A stretch of DNA of 64,000 bases, taken from NCBI GenBank assembly GCA_018333395.1, contig JAGXSQ010000117.1, positions 1 to 64,000 on the forward strand. The letters are read 5' to 3'. Shown here piece after piece: positions 62,954 to 64,000 of the stretch. Within the stretch, counting starts at the first letter, position 1. Every line of letters begins with the position of its first letter. The position numbers were made by a program, and so were the translations under genes. The DNA comes from Dethiobacter sp. (GTDB lineage Bacteria; Bacillota_D; Dethiobacteria; Dethiobacterales; Dethiobacteraceae). The notes beneath the pieces were generated by a model. The model ran no database searches. It saw nothing but the letters and a program-made list of their open reading frames with translations, and was not told the DNA's origin.

Positions 62954-64000
62954 TTGAATACCGGAGCAGTATTCCTTATTGCCATTGTTACCGGCCTGAT
63001 CGGTGCTGCTGCAGGCTATCTGTTCAGAAAGCTGGCGGCGGAGAAGAAAATCCGCTCAGCGGAAGAATCGGCCAAAACTATCCTAGACGATGCCGAAAAG
63101 CAGGCGCAGTCTCTGAAGCGGGAAAAACTTGTTGAAGCCAAAGAAGAAGTACACCGCATGCGTAAAGAGCTGGAGGTGGAAAGCCGGGAGCGGAGGTCAG
63201 AAATCCAGCGCTTAGAACGCCGCATCATCCAGAAGGAAGAGACACTCGACAAGAAGCTGCTGCAGATAGAGAAGAAGGAAGAGGATGTCCGTAGCAGGGA
63301 AAGTGAAATTACAGAAGCTCAGGAAAAAATCGGCCATGCGCTGAAGCAGCAGTTGGCAGAATTGGAACGAATTTCCGGACTGACGACGGAGCAAGCTAAA
63401 GAAACCATCCTTTCCCGAGTGCGCGACGAGGTCAGGCATGAAATGGCCCTGATGATCAAGGAATTGGAAGGCGAGGCTAGGGAAGAAGCTGAAAAGCGGG
63501 CGCGGAATATTATCACCTACGCTATTCAGAAGTTTGCCGCCGACCATGTTTCTGAGTCAACCGTATCGGTAGTTTCGTTGCCTAATGATGAAATGAAAGG
63601 CCGGATTATTGGCCGTGAGGGACGCAACATACGTACACTGGAGACGTTGACCGGTATTGATCTGATTATTGATGATACTCCGGAAGCAGTTATCCTTTCC
63701 GGTTTCGATCCGATTCGCCGCGAAGTTGCCCGCATTGCGCTGGAGAAGCTGGTAGCTGATGGCCGTATACATCCGGCCCGCATCGAAGAGATGGTGGAGA
63801 AGGCGCGCCAAGAGGTGGACCTTCGCATCCGTGAGGAGGGCGAACAGGCCGTTTTTACGTCCGGTGTCCACGGGTTGCACCCGGAAATAGTTAAGCTGCT
63901 TGGCAGGCTACGTTTTCGCACTAGCTACGGTCAGAATGTACTCAAGCACTCTATTGAGGTGGCCCATCTGGCTGGGGCTATGGCTGCCGAGCTCGGACTG
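62954..64000 (+). CDS. rny: Ribonuclease Y (3' truncated by window)
   Basis: Membrane-bound endoribonuclease that initiates mRNA decay in Firmicutes. 349 codons are in the window and the frame is open to the last base. The N-terminal membrane helix ([19 protein letters not shown]) is followed by a long charged coiled coil (about residues 25-190). The KH domain includes [20 protein letters not shown], and the start of the HD domain ([17 protein letters not shown]) with its first His is visible; the catalytic HD pair is beyond the edge. TTG start behind gggaggt. Confidence 0.95.
   Translation, partial: MNTGAVFLIAIVTGLIGAAAGYLFRKLAAEKKIRSAEESAKTILDDAEKQAQSLKREKLVEAKEEVHRMRKELEVESRERRSEIQRLERRIIQKEETLDKKLLQIEKKEEDVRSRESEITEAQEKIGHALKQQLAELERISGLTTEQAKETILSRVRDEVRHEMALMIKELEGEAREEAEKRARNIITYAIQKFAADHVSESTVSVVSLPNDEMKGRIIGREGRNIRTLETLTGIDLIIDDTPEAVILSGFDPIRREVARIALEKLVADGRIHPARIEEMVEKARQEVDLRIREEGEQAVFTSGVHGLHPEIVKLLGRLRFRTSYGQNVLKHSIEVAHLAGAMAAELGL

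Overview
The window is a gene-dense stretch of one bacterial chromosome. It suggests an anaerobic, endospore-forming Firmicute of the class Clostridia (Peptococcaceae/Desulfotomaculum-like relatives), but the genus cannot be fixed from sequence alone. The evidence is: B. subtilis-type gene order in three housekeeping blocks (dprA-topA-trmFO-xerC-hslVU-codY; rpsB-tsf-pyrH-frr-uppS-cdsA-dxr-rseP; rimP-nusA-rnpM-ylxQ-infB-ylxP-rbfA-nrnA-truB-ribF-rpsO-pnp); CodY; dipicolinate synthase dpaAB; RNase Y; an oxygen-sensitive radical-type dehydratase; and many TTG start codons behind strong Shine-Dalgarno sites. No tRNA, rRNA, CRISPR array or intact transposon was seen.

Layout. 1-2.95 kb: riboflavin operon ribD(partial)-ribE-ribBA-ribH. 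2.97-7.8 kb: ECF sigma factor and membrane anti-sigma factor, translationally coupled to polA and mutM. 7.9-20.4 kb: an accessory catabolic region. A divergent sigma-54 activator (AcoR/DhaR type) faces a two-subunit CoA-transferase, an SDR, a 4-hydroxybutyryl-CoA dehydratase homologue, an unrecognised small Cys-rich protein, thiolase, 3-hydroxyacyl-CoA dehydrogenase, an AtoE-type transporter and acetoacetyl-CoA synthetase. Near-consensus sigma-54 promoters precede the first gene and the synthetase. Three palindromes spaced exactly 15 bp centre to centre lie between regulator and operon. 20.5-25.8 kb: a complete peptide/nickel-type ABC importer. 25.9-34.8 kb: dprA to codY plus one unknown membrane protein. 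34.9-43.6 kb: rpsB to ispG plus a glycosyltransferase, with a small ferredoxin inserted between frr and uppS. 43.6-54.4 kb: rimP to pnp. 54.6-55.7 kb: a reverse-strand flavodoxin/ferredoxin gene beside the debris of an IS21-family element. 55.8-62.7 kb: ylxY-like deacetylase, a pseudo-deacetylase fusion, VanW protein, dut, two small membrane/PRC genes, a stress-type protein, dpaA, dpaB and dapA. 62.9-64 kb: rny, cut by the window end.

How the genes work together. The accessory region reads as a regulon for short-chain hydroxy- and oxo-acids. AtoE would import the acid. The CoA-transferase or acetoacetyl-CoA synthetase would activate it. The dehydratase would convert 4-hydroxybutyryl-CoA to crotonyl-CoA. 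The dehydrogenases and thiolase would finish to acetyl-CoA. An enoyl-CoA hydratase is not in the window. The housekeeping parts are ordinary apart from several structured leaders (rimP, rpsO, rpsO-pnp, rny) and gene-content changes relative to B. subtilis: no fla/che operon after codY, no proS/polC before rimP, no M16 peptidase after the deacetylase.

All assignments come from reading motifs and context; no database search or folding program was run.
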